A stretch of 64,000 bases of DNA from Paraspadella gotoi (Eukaryota; Chaetognatha), in the NCBI GenBank assembly GCA_051294375.1, contig CM119269.1, positions 12,254,896 through 12,318,895 of the forward strand, in the 5' to 3' direction. Below, piece by piece: positions 53,720 to 63,963 of this stretch. Within the stretch, counting starts at the first letter, position 1. Each line of letters starts with the position of its first letter. The position numbers and the translations under genes were made by a program. The notes below the pieces were generated by a model. The model was not told the DNA's origin. It ran no database searches and saw nothing but the letters and a program-made list of their open reading frames with translations.

Positions 53720-54555
53720 TCATAAAATATATATTTTTTTTTACTCTTAAATTTAACTTTAACAGTCTAATATGAAAAAGAAACGAATCCCCTAAAAAGT
53801 TAAACTTAGCCTATATACTTATCATCCAACTAAATCGATAAAGAAATTATAGATGGGTTTTTCCTCTCATTCAATACTAATGAAAAATATTTTAACTTCT
53901 TTTTGAGAAAATAAAAGACTGAAAATATTTTATTTATATTATTATATTTTATTTATATATTTATATAACGAGCAATTTTTTAGCTCACTTCGAAAAACCA
54001 CATGCCTTCGTAAAAACAATAAATATCGGGAAAGTTTAAAATAGATTTATTCATTATTATATTATCCTTATTACTATATATTTCTGGTATAAGAAATAAA
54101 CATCTGTTCAAGAGATAAAGAGAGAGGGACAGACAGAGGCGAGAGAGCGTGAAGGAAGACAGAAAAAAACCAGTACGGAATTGTTGAGCATATCTAGTTA
54201 TAAGAAATATGATTCATATTTTATAGTGACTTATAAAAGATTATTTAGTTTTTCTTTTCAGTTTAGTACTTAATAAATTTATTATATTTAACATTATATT
54301 ATATTATATTACATTATATTACATTATATTATATTCAACGAGAAAAAGAAACAAAGGAAACGAAACTTTTGTCAAAAGTACTCCTCGCTCAGTTTAAAAA
54401 TCCAACGCGAGGGCGGCGTATTGAACAATTATAAAAACAGAAGAACAGCTTCTGTATTGTGCGTAGAAATGAATCTTTTAATCCTTTTTAATATGTGTTT
54501 ATGCAGATCAATTAAAGCAGTAAATTAATTAATAATTTAAACCTTCACTAAAAAT
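53720..54555. other. AT-rich sequence with TTATA/ATATT pentamers
   Basis: About 54287-54335 is an ATTATATTATATTACATTAT pentamer-type array. No gene is recognised. Confidence 0.5.
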
Positions 54556-54559
54556 TAAA

Positions 54560-54640
54560 TTTATTAGAAAAGCGCCGCGTGCCACTAAAATGCTTGTTGG
54601 CGACCGGGCTAGAACCCGGGACTTTGTCTTGAAATAAAAT
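54560..54640 (-). repeat. tRNA-derived SINE fragment
   Basis: The minus strand reads AAGTCCCGGGTTCTAGCCCGGT followed by GCC..AGCA.TTTTAG. It matches the head of the 55085 copy, including a B box at 54616-54606. Confidence 0.6.
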
Positions 54641-55084
54641 AACCAGAACATACGATCAGAACATACGATTCTACAAGGTAGTCTTATCCTTATGATAAAA
54701 ATAATCATACAATATAATCCTTCCCAAAATAATTATCCATTCCCCCTTTTTGTTCGGCCTTCTAGATATTATGAGCTTCAAATTAATGATTTTCCAACAG
54801 GAATGATGTACTATATTTATTAGAAAACTGGAACAGAAGACAACACTAACATTCTCATCCCAAACAGATAAATAATATTATATTTAATTAAATCTTTAAA
54901 AAAAAAATAGTGAAACAAGTAATTTTGCAACTTTTATAGTATAACTGCAGAATATTACTACTTTCGTTTTTATTTACAGTTACCAAACGAGTTTTAATTT
55001 GTTTTCTTCTCTCAAAAACTCGTTATCAAAATGGAGGATTGGATCAACTTATGGTGGACTAAAATCCACCAACCGTTCATCAGC

Positions 55085-55305
55085 AGCCATTGGTGCCGGA
55101 GGCAAGTCATTCGCCTCCCAAAGGTCCGGGGTTCTAGCCCGGTGGCCGCCTAGCAGTTAAGAGGGACGGGGCGCTTAACCCGCCTGTAACATGGTGTTAC
55201 AGCCTGATCCGAAGCTCAGGAACTGCTTATATTGAACGGTTCTGTCACTATCACATATCAATAATTACTGTCTCTTCAAACTCAATTTTAATTTTAATTT
55301 TAATA
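55085..55305 (+). mobile_element. tRNA-derived SINE candidate, full length
   Basis: The tRNA-like head at 55085-55150 has CATTCGCCTCCCAA (anticodon-arm-like) and the B box GGTTCTAGCCC at 55130-55140 within GGTCCGGGG...CCGG pairing. The body is GTGTTACAGCCTGATCC.. to AATAATTACTGTCTCTTCA. The tail has repeated AATTTT (55284-55305). The order pol III promoter, body, simple tail is the SINE layout. The body recurs at 60291. The A box is poor. Confidence 0.7.
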
Positions 55306-55456
55306 AAAGTAAAGGAAATTTTTTTTTAAAATACCCTGAATGACAATTCCTACTAACAAAACAGGAATCCGATTCTAAATATGTTTTAATTTATCTATTT
55401 TTCTTTATTTTTGATTTGTTCTTTTGTTTCCCGAAGAAACAGTGACGATAATATAT

Positions 55457-55533
55457 AATTGGTACAACCAATATAAAAAATTATCCATTCATTTAATAAT
55501 ACGCTATTGAAGAGACAGTAATTATAGTTATGT
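55457..55533 (+). repeat. ATTGGTACAACCAAT-family terminus, tandem extra copy
   Basis: TTGGTACAACCAATATAAAA and ATTATCCATTCATTTAATAA, followed by the reverse complement of the SINE-body end (TGAAGAGACAGTAATTAT). It lies directly before the longer copy. Confidence 0.8.
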
Positions 55534-55772
55534 AATTGGTACAACCAATATAAAAATTATCCATTCATTTAATAAATAAGCTATCTTGCCCCTGACTTTG
55601 GACAGGCTTTGGTGGTTTAAGGCCTCCATCACTCTTACAAGATAATGACATAGCAGGTCCCTGCAAGCATTCAATCAAGACTCTCTCACAGTCTCGTTTA
55701 TTCACTCCCAGAGTACCTGGCTTCCCTATCAAAGAAATGAAAAATATTTCAAAGAATGTTTCAATTGTATGA
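55534..55772 (+). repeat. ATTGGTACAACCAAT-family repeat, longest copy
   Basis: Reference copy of the family, about 240 bp: ATTGGTACAACCAAT terminus, AAGCTATCTTGCCCCTGACT, AGGCCTCCATCACTCTTACA, CAGAGTACCTGGCTTCCCTA, TTTCAATTGTATG. It immediately precedes the ankyrin-coding segment. Confidence 0.9.
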
Positions 55773-55898
55773 CAACGAAATCTTCCCCGGAGAGACGTCA
55801 ACCGTCATCCCGACTTTCGTCAACTGCGACCAGAACGCCGTTTTTTTCTCCTTCAAAGGAACGGAACACGAAGCTTTCGTTCAAGACCCGCAACCGTC

Positions 55899-56465
55899 TT
55901 GTTCGTCAGATTTCGTCGCTTTAATTTAAAAAGAATTAGAAAGGATGAGAATATAATTGAAGAAAGCGGAAGGAAAATGAGAATCATCTCCTCTCCTACA
56001 ATAACTCACGAACAAAAAACTATAATTGGAAAGCAACGAGTCACTGTAGAAACAGAGTTGAAGCTTCCAACGTCTCCAGTGAAACTCATTCTGTCTGATT
56101 CAGATTCGTCCATTGATAGAGATAAAACCTTAAGATAAATGTCACCAAAACTGCGAAACAAAACACGATAGGATTTGCAACAAATGTTGCCAGTTCTTCT
56201 AAACAGATTAAGAAGGATCATTCGACCCAGAAGAGGAAAGCACATGTACGAGGATGAAGATGAACAAACATCCGATGAAACAGATGAAAAAGAAAAGAAA
56301 ATTTTACGGGATTTAACAAGAAAAGGAAAACGTTTTTCCATTTCAAATTATGGTTTGAACAGAATTATAAAAAAATTTACTACCAAAGCTAAAGTCCAAA
56401 TTAAAAGTAGCCGAACTGAAAACTATGATCTCATGAAAACTACCTACACCATAGACTATGAGTAA
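55899..56465 (+). CDS. hypothetical coding region upstream of the ankyrin segment
   Basis: Two frames, 55899-56138 (basic, then acidic/serine LSDSDSSIDRDKTLR) and 56175-56465 (charged MYEDEDEQTSDETDEKEKK, then FSISNYGLNRIIKKFTTK). They lie on the same strand as, and directly before, the ankyrin repeats. An earlier open stretch at 55775-55930 reads EIFPGETSTVIPTFVNCDQN, AVFFSFKGTEHEAF. Together they could be the N-terminal part of one frameshifted protein. No domain is recognised. All lie between the repeat terminus at 55534 and its inverted partner at 56862. Confidence 0.4.
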
Positions 56466-56479
56466 GATGGTTATCCGTT

Positions 56480-56818
56480 GCACCAATGATGATTTGTTAA
56501 AAACAAGATATTCATGTCGCAATCATTGAGAACAAAAAACAAGTCTTAATTAAACTACTGGATCTCGGAGCAGAGATGGCGAAACTTGTCTCATGTTCGC
56601 CACAGCGATGGGAAACAAAAAGTTGGTGACGATTTTATACGAGGGAGGTGGAAAGTTGGTGAGGCGAAGTGAGGTGAGGCGAAAAGTTAAAAGCGATCGA
56701 TGAAAATGGCAAAACGGTTTTGTTGCACGCGATAGAAAATTGTGAGACAGATATTGTGACAGAGCTTTGCAAAAGTCCGTTTTCTCAGAACTGCGCTCAG
56801 ATTATGCGAAGAAAATAA
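56480..56818 (+). pseudogene. ankyrin-repeat coding segment, frameshifted
   Basis: Three ankyrin-like repeats read on the plus strand with two frame changes. Repeat 1: QDIHVAIIENKKQVLIKLLD, LGAE (56504-56575). Repeat 2: DGETCLMFATAMGNKKLVTI, LYEGGGKL (from 56575). Repeat 3: AIDENGKTVLLHAIENCETD, IVTELCK (from 56693), then a tail to TAA at 56816. The pattern D-G-x-T-x-L-x-x-A-x-x-x-G-x-x-x-x-V-x-x-L is the ankyrin consensus. Such repeats mediate protein binding. A 10-bp duplication (GTGAGGCGAA) sits between repeats 2 and 3. The shifts could be assembly errors or decay. The parent protein family is unknown. Confidence 0.7.
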
Positions 56819-56861
56819 AGGCGTGATTAAAGGATATCAAGAAATCATTAAGACTATTCTT

Positions 56862-56901
56862 GGATAATGGATAATTTTTATATTGGTTGTGTCAATTTCA
56901 T
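56862..56901 (-). repeat. ATTGGTACAACCAAT-family terminus, inverted
   Basis: AATGGATAATTTTTATATTG+GTTGTGTCAATTTCATGAAA. It matches the terminus at 55534 in reverse orientation, at 28 of 30 positions. Confidence 0.85.
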
Positions 56902-56956
56902 GAAACTATTACCGCTCTGAACTTACTTAAAAGTGCATACATTTAAAAGTTAGGGG

Positions 56957-57300
56957 CTGAAATGATTACAACGTACGTGCATGAAAAAAATTTTTACTTT
57001 TAAAGTATTGACGAACAAAAGATCCTTCGTGAGTTGCAGAGAGTCGGAGCGAAGCCGAACCATCACGATTAAGTGTCATTGCGTTACAAGCTACAATACT
57101 AGTACAAAATCCTTCAAAAAAATTAAAAAGAAATATACGATGTTTGAATTAGAAATCAATGTTTATAAATTTGTATGAATCGGTCAATAGTCAATTTTAT
57201 TGTCAGATAGACAAAAAAAGACTTTTTTTTCATATGGGACACAACTTGTTCGAATACATGATTCTTATCAAAGTGATATTGAAACCCGTCAATTCAAATT
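56957..57300. other. AT-rich sequence, nothing supported
   Basis: Contains a short basic frame (56981-57178) without recognisable features. Confidence 0.4.
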
Positions 57301-57539
57301 GAGAATCGAACAAAAGAATCTCACCGCTCATCATTTAAACATTTCAAACATTCACTTGAATCACATGTGATTCGAAAAAAAAGCACAGGGGAGACTCTCC
57401 GCTTTTCTCCGTGAGCGTAGATTATGCAAAAGAGGATCTCGCGCGCGCGAAAAACCCTGGAGGCAGATGCTCTCACGTCGCGGAGAAAACCTTTTATTTT
57501 TTTCGTAATGCGTTGATGTTTATTTAATGAAATACATAG

Positions 57540-57565
57540 AGAAAGAGAGAGAGAAAAAAGAGGAG

Positions 57566-57634
<69 letters not shown>
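57540..57634. repeat. interrupted GA array
   Basis: GA with AAA and GAAG interruptions. Confidence 0.95.
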
Positions 57635-57638
<4 letters not shown>

Positions 57639-57644
57639 TGAAAA

Positions 57645-57940
57645 GAAAACAAGTTTGAGCAAATAATGTCGGATCTGCCTACGATAATTAAGTGGTAATC
57701 AGATGATAAATCACAATAATTCTTTCTGACTTTCAATTTGTGATCCTAACAGATTATAAGAAATCATAACAAAACAAATCATAACTGACTTCTCATTAAA
57801 TCTTAAAAAATCTAATAAATTTTAATAAATCATCATAATTTGATGTTCTAAGATGATTTAGGTGATTTACCGACAACATTTTAAGGTGGGACCGACAAAG
57901 TGGATTATAGAGTCGGAATCTGCTGAAAAGCAGATCCGAT
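57645..57940 (+). mobile_element. GGATCTGC-family MITE-like element
   Basis: Begins near AAAACAAGTTTGAGCAAATA, contains TCGGATCTGCC at 57669 and ends GCAGATCCGA at 57939, an inverted terminal match. The right end also forms a local hairpin (AGTCGGAATCTGC...GCAGATCCGATT). No coding capacity. It shares its start with 63964-64000 and its end with 47322. Confidence 0.75.
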
Positions 57941-58290
57941 TAAAAAAGTGTCTTTTACCTTGAGAAATGAGGATATTTTATTCGCGCCGCGAGTAATTGG
58001 GGTGCGACTCTATAAGTCACTTTTCGGTCAGTAGGTTAGTTTGTCTCTCTTCTGTCTGCCCGTAAGATCTTTATTGTACATATTGTATTATACTTTTCCA
58101 GTCATTAATTTATTTCTTACACGAGTTAAAATAATAAACATAAATTTTTTTGTTTTCTTGTAAAAAGTTGTGTCCTTTTCTTTTCTTTCTTTTCTCCGAT
58201 TTTTCGATAATTTTTTTTTCTGGAAATCTGTTTTGAAAATTTCGGAAATTGAAATCAACCTCTTGAAAAAAAATTTCTATTTCCGAGATT
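57941..58290. other. AT-rich sequence, nothing recognised
   Basis: Contains scattered T runs and no repeat or exon that I can support. Confidence 0.4.
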
Positions 58291-58364
58291 ATGAAAATGA
58301 AAAAACGAAACGGTTACGCCCAATTTGACTTTATTTTGAAATATATACTGATGACTTTATTACG

Positions 58365-58480
58365 CTACGACCAATTCCAATATCGATATCCAATGAGCGC
58401 GTCGATCAATTCAGTCGACGTACGCTATTGGAGGAGAACAGCTGGTTTTCGTACTCGATACGTCACTTGGCCTAATCTTT
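58365..58480. promoter_or_regulatory. small CCAAT cluster (promoter-like, weak)
   Basis: CCAAT motifs at about 58370 and 58391 and ATTGG at about 58426, plus TACGTCAC at about 58461, in a CpG-containing stretch. It resembles the 15.9 and 17.6 kb clusters but with fewer sites. Confidence 0.3.
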
Positions 58481-58966
58481 AATTGATGTACATATATTGA
58501 TTTTAAAATAACAGAATTTATACAAATAAATATTGATATATTTCTGAGAGGGTTTCTGCTCAATATGAGTAGACCTTTTGGGAGCTGAACCTTTAAAACT
58601 TCAACTGTATAAAAAACTATCAGATCATATTAAATAACATGCAATTCAAATTTCACTTTCTCTCTCTCTTCACCGTAACTTTCAAAAGCTAAAAATAATT
58701 TAAAGATAATTAGATAAGGAAAAAAACGTCTGGAAGTAGCTATATATCTATCATTCTTTCAACTGAATTTTTAAGACGAAATATTGATTAAAACGTAAGC
58801 AAAGCGTAAATTTGTTCAAATCTAACATCATCAACTCTTATTGACATTGAGAAACAGCCTGCGGCTATTTATAGTAACACAGACGAGCACCGTCGCGGAC
58901 CTCCTTCTCTTTTTATCTCGAGAGAGAAAGAATAAAAGACTCTCACTTGATGATAACTGATAAGAG

Positions 58967-58969
<3 letters not shown>

Positions 58970-59044
<75 letters not shown>

Positions 59045-59150
59045 ATTCATACTCTCGGCTTTCTCATCGCGTCGCGCCGACCCTCTCGCTCTCGCGCGCG
59101 TTCTCTCCCCGTCTCCCTCTCCGTCTCTCTCTCACTCTCTCTCTTTTTTT
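58970..59150. repeat. CT array and degenerate CT tract
   Basis: CT at 58970-59041, then CGCGCG and TCTCC/CT sequence to 59145. Confidence 0.95.
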
Positions 59151-59386
59151 TTCTTTCTTTTCCCCTCGTCATTTTTCGCGTCGACACGGGTTATGTTCTG
59201 TAAAAATGGAAAGAAAAAAAAGAGAAAAAACCTCAATTTTTTTCTCTTTTTGATATTAATTTTCTTTTTTTATTTCGGTTCTGTCGCTTCTTTCTCTCAA
59301 CTTTCGGCCTCATTTTACCAAAGCGTCCTATTTCAACTCAAATAAAGTTGATTTTTAGGTTTAAAGTGTTAGGGAAAAGGTTAATG

Positions 59387-59409
59387 ATTAGGGTTAGGTT
59401 AGGGTTAGA
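59387..59409 (+). repeat. short interstitial TTAGGG-like repeat
   Basis: ATTAGGGTTAGGTTAGGGTT: three to four imperfect telomere-type units. Too short to indicate a chromosome end. Confidence 0.7.
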
Positions 59410-59644
59410 GATTATGGTAATGGATTTTGTAATAAAGTAGCCTTAAATATTAAATATTAGAGTCAAAACTAAGTTCAAGTATTAAAGAACAGAAATTGGG
59501 CGCTTTTTGAACAGAGAGCCCAACTTTTTTCCTCTAAATTTATTTCCCATATTCTTTTTTTTTCAAATTCTCTTTTCGCTTCTTTTTTTTCTGCGTAAAA
59601 ACGAGAAAACATCAACTTGAAAACTCAAAAGGAATTTAGGTTCC

Positions 59645-59751
59645 ATCGTCGTCGTCGTCGTCGTCGTCGTCGCAAAACTGTTGTTGTCATCGCCGTCGCT
59701 TTCCCTTTTTTTCGTCCCGTGGTGAGCGTCATGATTTTCTTCCATTTTTCC

Positions 59752-59797
<46 letters not shown>

Positions 59798-59855
59798 ATC
59801 TCCTCTCATCCTCTCTCTCTATTATCTCTCTCTCTCTCTTCACCTTATTACTCTC
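59645..59855. repeat. GTC array and CT arrays
   Basis: GTC at 59645-59672, CT at 59755-59850 with interruptions. Another CT tract lies at 60113-60190. Confidence 0.93.
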
Positions 59856-60290
59856 TTTTCCCCGCTACAGAAAAGGAAAAACCGTCAGTCTTTTTCCAAA
59901 TTTTTTCACACAACACAAAACTCGCTCGCCGAAGAAGGAATAACAATGAATAAAATAATTGAAGTCGAGTATTTTTTATCATTGGTTGAAACCAGAGCTA
60001 CGTTTTATTACTCGCCTTAATTATTGCGTTCGATATTTACAAAAGCAATCCTTCGACTGCCTTTATAAAACTTGTGACATGATCTCTTTTTTACCATTGC
60101 TTCAGATTCATCCCTCTCTCTCTCTTCTCTCTCCTCTCTCCTCTCTCTTCTCTCTCTCTCTCTCTCTCCTGCTTCTCTCTCTCTCTCTCATTTCGTGTTT
60201 TTAAACAATAATATTAGAATCTCTTCTAAACGATATATCAATTGCATAGTAGTAAAACGTATTTTATTAGAATATGACGTTAAATCCACG

Positions 60291-60382
60291 GTGTTACAGC
60301 CTGATCCAAAGCTCAGGGTACAGCTTATATTGAACGGTTCTGTCACCAACACATAACAATAATTACTGTCTCTTCACAATTA
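60291..60382 (+). mobile_element. SINE body, 5'-truncated copy
   Basis: GTGTTACAGCCTGATCCAAA to AATAATTACTGTCTCTTCAC. It matches 55193-55280 and lacks the tRNA-like head, as expected of a truncated insertion. Confidence 0.8.
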
Positions 60383-60427
60383 TGTTTACTCCGTAGTAAA
60401 AGTTACTTTTTCAACCATCCACGGCGT

Positions 60428-60500
60428 GATGATATCGTAATGATATCGTAATGATATCGTAATGATATCGTGATGATATCGTGATGATATCGTGATGATT
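60428..60500. repeat. 11-bp GATATCGTAAT minisatellite
   Basis: About six copies. The unit changes from GTAAT to GTGAT midway. Confidence 0.95.
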
Positions 60501-60822
60501 TCCCCACAATAAGGCGCATCTTCTTTGTTGCGAAATTGAGGAGATTCTTGCAAGTTTTACGACGCGTTTGTCCTGAGGGAAAAAAAACGAGTTTCACGAC
60601 ATCGAAAAAGAAAACCTTTTTTTGGTGTAAGGAAACTGCATCACAATATCAAACATCGTGACAATAAAATATAACAATATAAAGTTATAAACGAATTAAT
60701 GGAATGACTGGAACGATATAATTTTCTTGCAGCCCATTCTTTAATATTGTTTCATTGAGGACATTTGGGGGTGTCAAGGTTTTGAAAAAATTAACAGTAC
60801 AATAAATATAGTGATAAATACA

Positions 60823-60960
60823 GTGAATAAACGTGCTATGTCATTATCTTTTAAGAGTGATGGAGGCCTTAAACCACAAAAAGCCTGTCCAAAGTCAGGG
60901 ACAAGATAGCTTGTTTATTAAAAGAATGGATAAATTTTATATTGGTTGTACCAATTTTAT
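60823..60960 (-). repeat. ATTGGTACAACCAAT-family repeat, internally deleted copy
   Basis: Reverse-oriented. GTGAATAAACG joins directly to TGCTATGTCATTATC, skipping about 50 bp present in other copies. It ends at ATATTGGTTGTACCAATTTT. Confidence 0.88.
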
Positions 60961-61284
60961 ATATTTATACATCATCAAACAAAAAGCAAACTTCGCCAAC
61001 TTCTACTGTCGTTTCGCAGGAAACGCAACGTCATTTATCAAATAACTAGTATTCAAGGTAAAAATTAGTTTTGTCGGCTAGCATTATAAAAAAGTTTATT
61101 GTGACTTGAAGTATTCCAAAAAATTTTATACATACATACTACATATTTCCTCATCGGAAACTCTATTAAAAATCGTCCTGGACGCATTCGTCTTATTTTG
61201 TTATTCTTTCTTCTTTTTTATTTCTTATTCTTTTTTTTTCGTCGTTAAAATCGTCGTTTCCATGATTGTCTTTTACGCTGAGCA

Positions 61285-61320
61285 CGTCTTCGTCGTCGTC
61301 GTCGTCGTCGTCGTCATCAT
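61285..61320. repeat. GTC array
   Basis: About ten GTC units. Confidence 0.95.
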
Positions 61321-61335
61321 TTCCATGTTTTAAAC

Positions 61336-61569
61336 ATGTCCCAATTGCCACATTCCAACGTTTCCCGCTTTTCCCGTCGCATCGAATCCTCGCCTGCGTC
61401 TGCGTCGGCAGTTACGGTGTCTGCGGCGGCGGCGGCGTCTGCGTCGGCAGCGACGGTGTCTATGTCGGTAGCGACGCCGTCTGCGTCAGCAGCGTCTGCG
61501 TCGACAACAGTGGTTTCTGCGTCGGCTGCGGCGGCGACTGCGGCGGCGGTGTCTAGGTTGGAGTCTTAG
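61336..61569 (+). CDS. Ala/Ser-rich ORF over GTCGGC-type repeats (doubtful)
   Basis: 77 codons from ATG: MSQLPHSNVSRFSRRIESSP, then low-complexity Ala/Ser/Thr/Val, ending VSRLES. The low-complexity part comes from degenerate (GCGTCGGCA)n repeats that are open in several frames. A second tract of the same type lies at 61820-61950. A coding role is possible but not supported by anything beyond the open frame. Confidence 0.2.
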   Translation: MSQLPHSNVSRFSRRIESSPASASAVTVSAAAAASASAATVSMSVATPSASAASASTTVVSASAAAATAAAVSRLES

Positions 61570-61819
61570 TCGGCGATGGCTAGTTGGTATCTGTGTCGGC
61601 AGGGTTGGCAGCACATAGGCGTCTAAGTCCGTGACAGCATCGGTGAACAGACTGATCAGTATTAGCTCGTTGGCATCCGATTGGAGGGTTTAAGTTTTCA
61701 CCGCCGAGATCAGTATCATCTGATTCGGTATCAGCGAGTTTGTATTTTGGTATTTTTATTTGCAGCATTATTGTCATTTGCATTGGTGGCATCTGTGGAA
61801 ATCATCTTTGATGTCATTA

Positions 61820-61955
61820 GCGTGTCGGAGTCGGCGTTTGTGTCGGCGTCTATTTCGGCGTCTGTGTCGGCAGCGGCAGCGGCGCAGCCCCATGGCCAGT
61901 GGCGGCAGCGGCAGCGGCGTCAGCCCCATGGCCAGCAGCGGCAGCGGCGACGGCT
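61820..61955. repeat. degenerate GTCGGC/GGCAGC repeats
   Basis: GTCGGCGTCT and GGCAGCGGC units with two copies of CAGCCCCATGGCCAG. Confidence 0.8.
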
Positions 61956-62160
61956 TTTCCCCCACTTTTCCCCCCCCTTTTCTTTCTTTGAGACATTGAC
62001 TTGTCATGATAATTGTTTGTAAAACATTGAATATACGAAATGAAACAAACTCAACTAATTTTATTTATGTATTATGTATATCGGGGTCTTTTGTTGTGTT
62101 TGCAAAGTTCAAACTTTATTATTGCGTTGTTTTATAATATATTTTACCGTTTTCTATTGT

Positions 62161-62264
62161 ATGAAATTGGTACAACCAATATAAAAATTATCCATTCATT
62201 TAATAAATAAGCTATCTTGCCCCTGACTTTAGACAGGCTTTGGTGGTTTAAGGCCTCCATCACT
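62161..62264 (+). repeat. ATTGGTACAACCAAT-family repeat, 5' half
   Basis: Nearly identical to 55532-55635, ending at GGCCTCCATCACT, where it joins unrelated sequence. Confidence 0.9.
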
Positions 62265-62299
62265 ATATTATTCCCCTTAATGTCACCCCCACGATGGGG

Positions 62300-62655
62300 T
62301 TGAAAGGAAAAGGAAAAGGAAAAGGAATACTGAGTTGTGGGACCTCAAATCTAAAAAGCGAAATATTTGAAGCCGAAAACAAATCGAAGATTCGGGATAA
62401 AAAACTTGAAAAGATGAAAATGGAGAAAAGAAAATCTTAGAGTTGGAAAGACGCAAAATGTGTGGGGGAGAGAAAAATTAAAAAGGAAAAGGAAAAAGTA
62501 AAAAAAGGAAGGGAAAAAAGGGAAAAAAATGAAAAGAAAAAAGGAAAAGAAAAAAGGAAAAAAAAAAGGAAAAGAAAAAATGAAAAGAAAAAATGAAAAG
62601 AAAAAAGGAAAAGAAAAAGGAAAAGAAAAAGTGAAAGAAAAAAAAAGAAAGGGTA
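62300..62655. repeat. GGAAAA-type purine tract
   Basis: AGGAAAAGGAAA repeats at about 62307-62325 and degenerate GAAAAG repeats at 62460-62655. Confidence 0.88.
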
Positions 62656-62665
62656 AAATATAAAA

Positions 62666-63073
62666 ATGTTGATTGCTATCGGAGTTTCTCCACAACGTGA
62701 CGGAGAGCGTAACCACTGGAGTGTCACGGTCCTAATAAGTAGCACCAGTACTTGGGAACGTCGCAGGGAAGGCGTGGCCCAAAAGACTTCTTCTCCGCAC
62801 TTCTATTTCACTAGCGACGTCACTCCCGACTTACCCAGAGACAAAGAGTTGATTCTCGCAATTAGCTAAGAATTCTCTGAGTTCGGAAGAAAAAACCACG
62901 AACAGCTCGAAGGTCTAACCAAAACCTTGCGCAAAGAAATCTGCAAATTAAAGATAGAGGAAGCAACAGCCGTCCGTTCAAAAGCCCACGCCGACCCTTC
63001 GTCCGACGCGTTCCTGGAAAGAGGCGTCATCGCGCTCCTCCGCGACGAGTTACTAGTAACAGTCAAAATGTGA
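62666..63073 (+). CDS. hypothetical protein, single frame with one internal stop
   Basis: From ATG 62666 the frame runs 67 codons to TAA (62867-62869). It continues open in the same frame for 67 more codons to TGA (63071-63073). The second part (EFSEFGRKNHEQLEGLTKTL, RKEICKLKIEEATAVRSKAH, ADPSSDAFLERGVIALLRDE) has balanced composition and a helical, charged look. The base composition is more GC-rich than the surroundings. A read-through, an intron around the stop, or a base error could join them. I recognise no family. Confidence 0.4.
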
Positions 63074-63364
63074 CCTCACACTGGCACACACACGGAAAAC
63101 CGGGGCATGCTTCACGGACCTCTCGGTGAAATTCAGAGGCATGCTATTTACTAAAGGACAACAGGAAAAAATAAATAGAAATAGTAAAATATCGGCTAAA
63201 AGCTAAACGCCCCCCCCAAAAAAAAACGTGTGTAAAAATGAAAAGATAAATCAAATAGAAAGAAAAAGTTTTTTCTTTCTTTATTCGTCTAATGGAGAGA
63301 CGCGAGAAACTCAAGGCAGAGAGAAGATCAAGAGACGAGAGGTTTTATAAAAGATATATGTGGA

Positions 63365-63382
63365 GTGAGAGGAGGGGAGATT

Positions 63383-63416
<34 letters not shown>

Positions 63417-63660
63417 AAGAGAGAGAGAGAGAAGAGAGAGAGAAGGGGGGTAGAGACAGAGGGGGGAAGAGATAGAGAAGACGGTTGATGGAAAAGAGAG
63501 AAAGAGGGAAAGAAGAGAGAAATGAAAGAGGATATAAGCAGAAGAAGAGAAGAGAAAGAGTAATAAAGAGTGACAGAGAGGATCCAAAAAAACGAAAGAG
63601 AGAGAGAGGAGAGGAAGAGCAAGAAGGAGAGCAGAGAGAGAGAGAGAGAGAGAGAGAATG
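63365..63660. repeat. interrupted GA arrays
   Basis: GA tracts with GGG, GAA and ATA interruptions, grading into AAAAG-rich sequence to 63890. Confidence 0.9.
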
Positions 63661-63963
63661 TGAAATATTGTGGAAATTGTTCAGCGGAGAGAAAGAAAGA
63701 AAATTTGCACGAGTGAACCAACAAAAACAGAAAAAAAAGAAAAAAGAAAAGAAAAGAAAATAAAAAGAAAAATAAAAAAGAAAAGAAAAAAGAAAAGAAA
63801 AAGAAGAGAAAAAAGAAAAGAAGAGAAAAAAGAAAAGAAAAGAGAAACGAAGAAAAATATTTTAAATAAAAAAAGGGAAAAAAATAAATATTTTAAAAAA
63901 TTGAATTCGAATTCAGTCTGAATAGAAATAAAACTCCATTCTTTTTACAAAACGCGACTTAAT

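Noticed and set aside
55565-55735. A shared frame of about 55 codons (LIGKPGTLGVNKRDCERVLI...) in the ATTGGTACAACCAAT family
   Set aside because: Open at 55565 and largely at 60835, but interrupted by stops in the 19931 and 62161 copies, so likely not a selected coding sequence.
59387-59409. A telomere or subtelomere
   Set aside because: Only three to four imperfect TTAGGG units in interior sequence.
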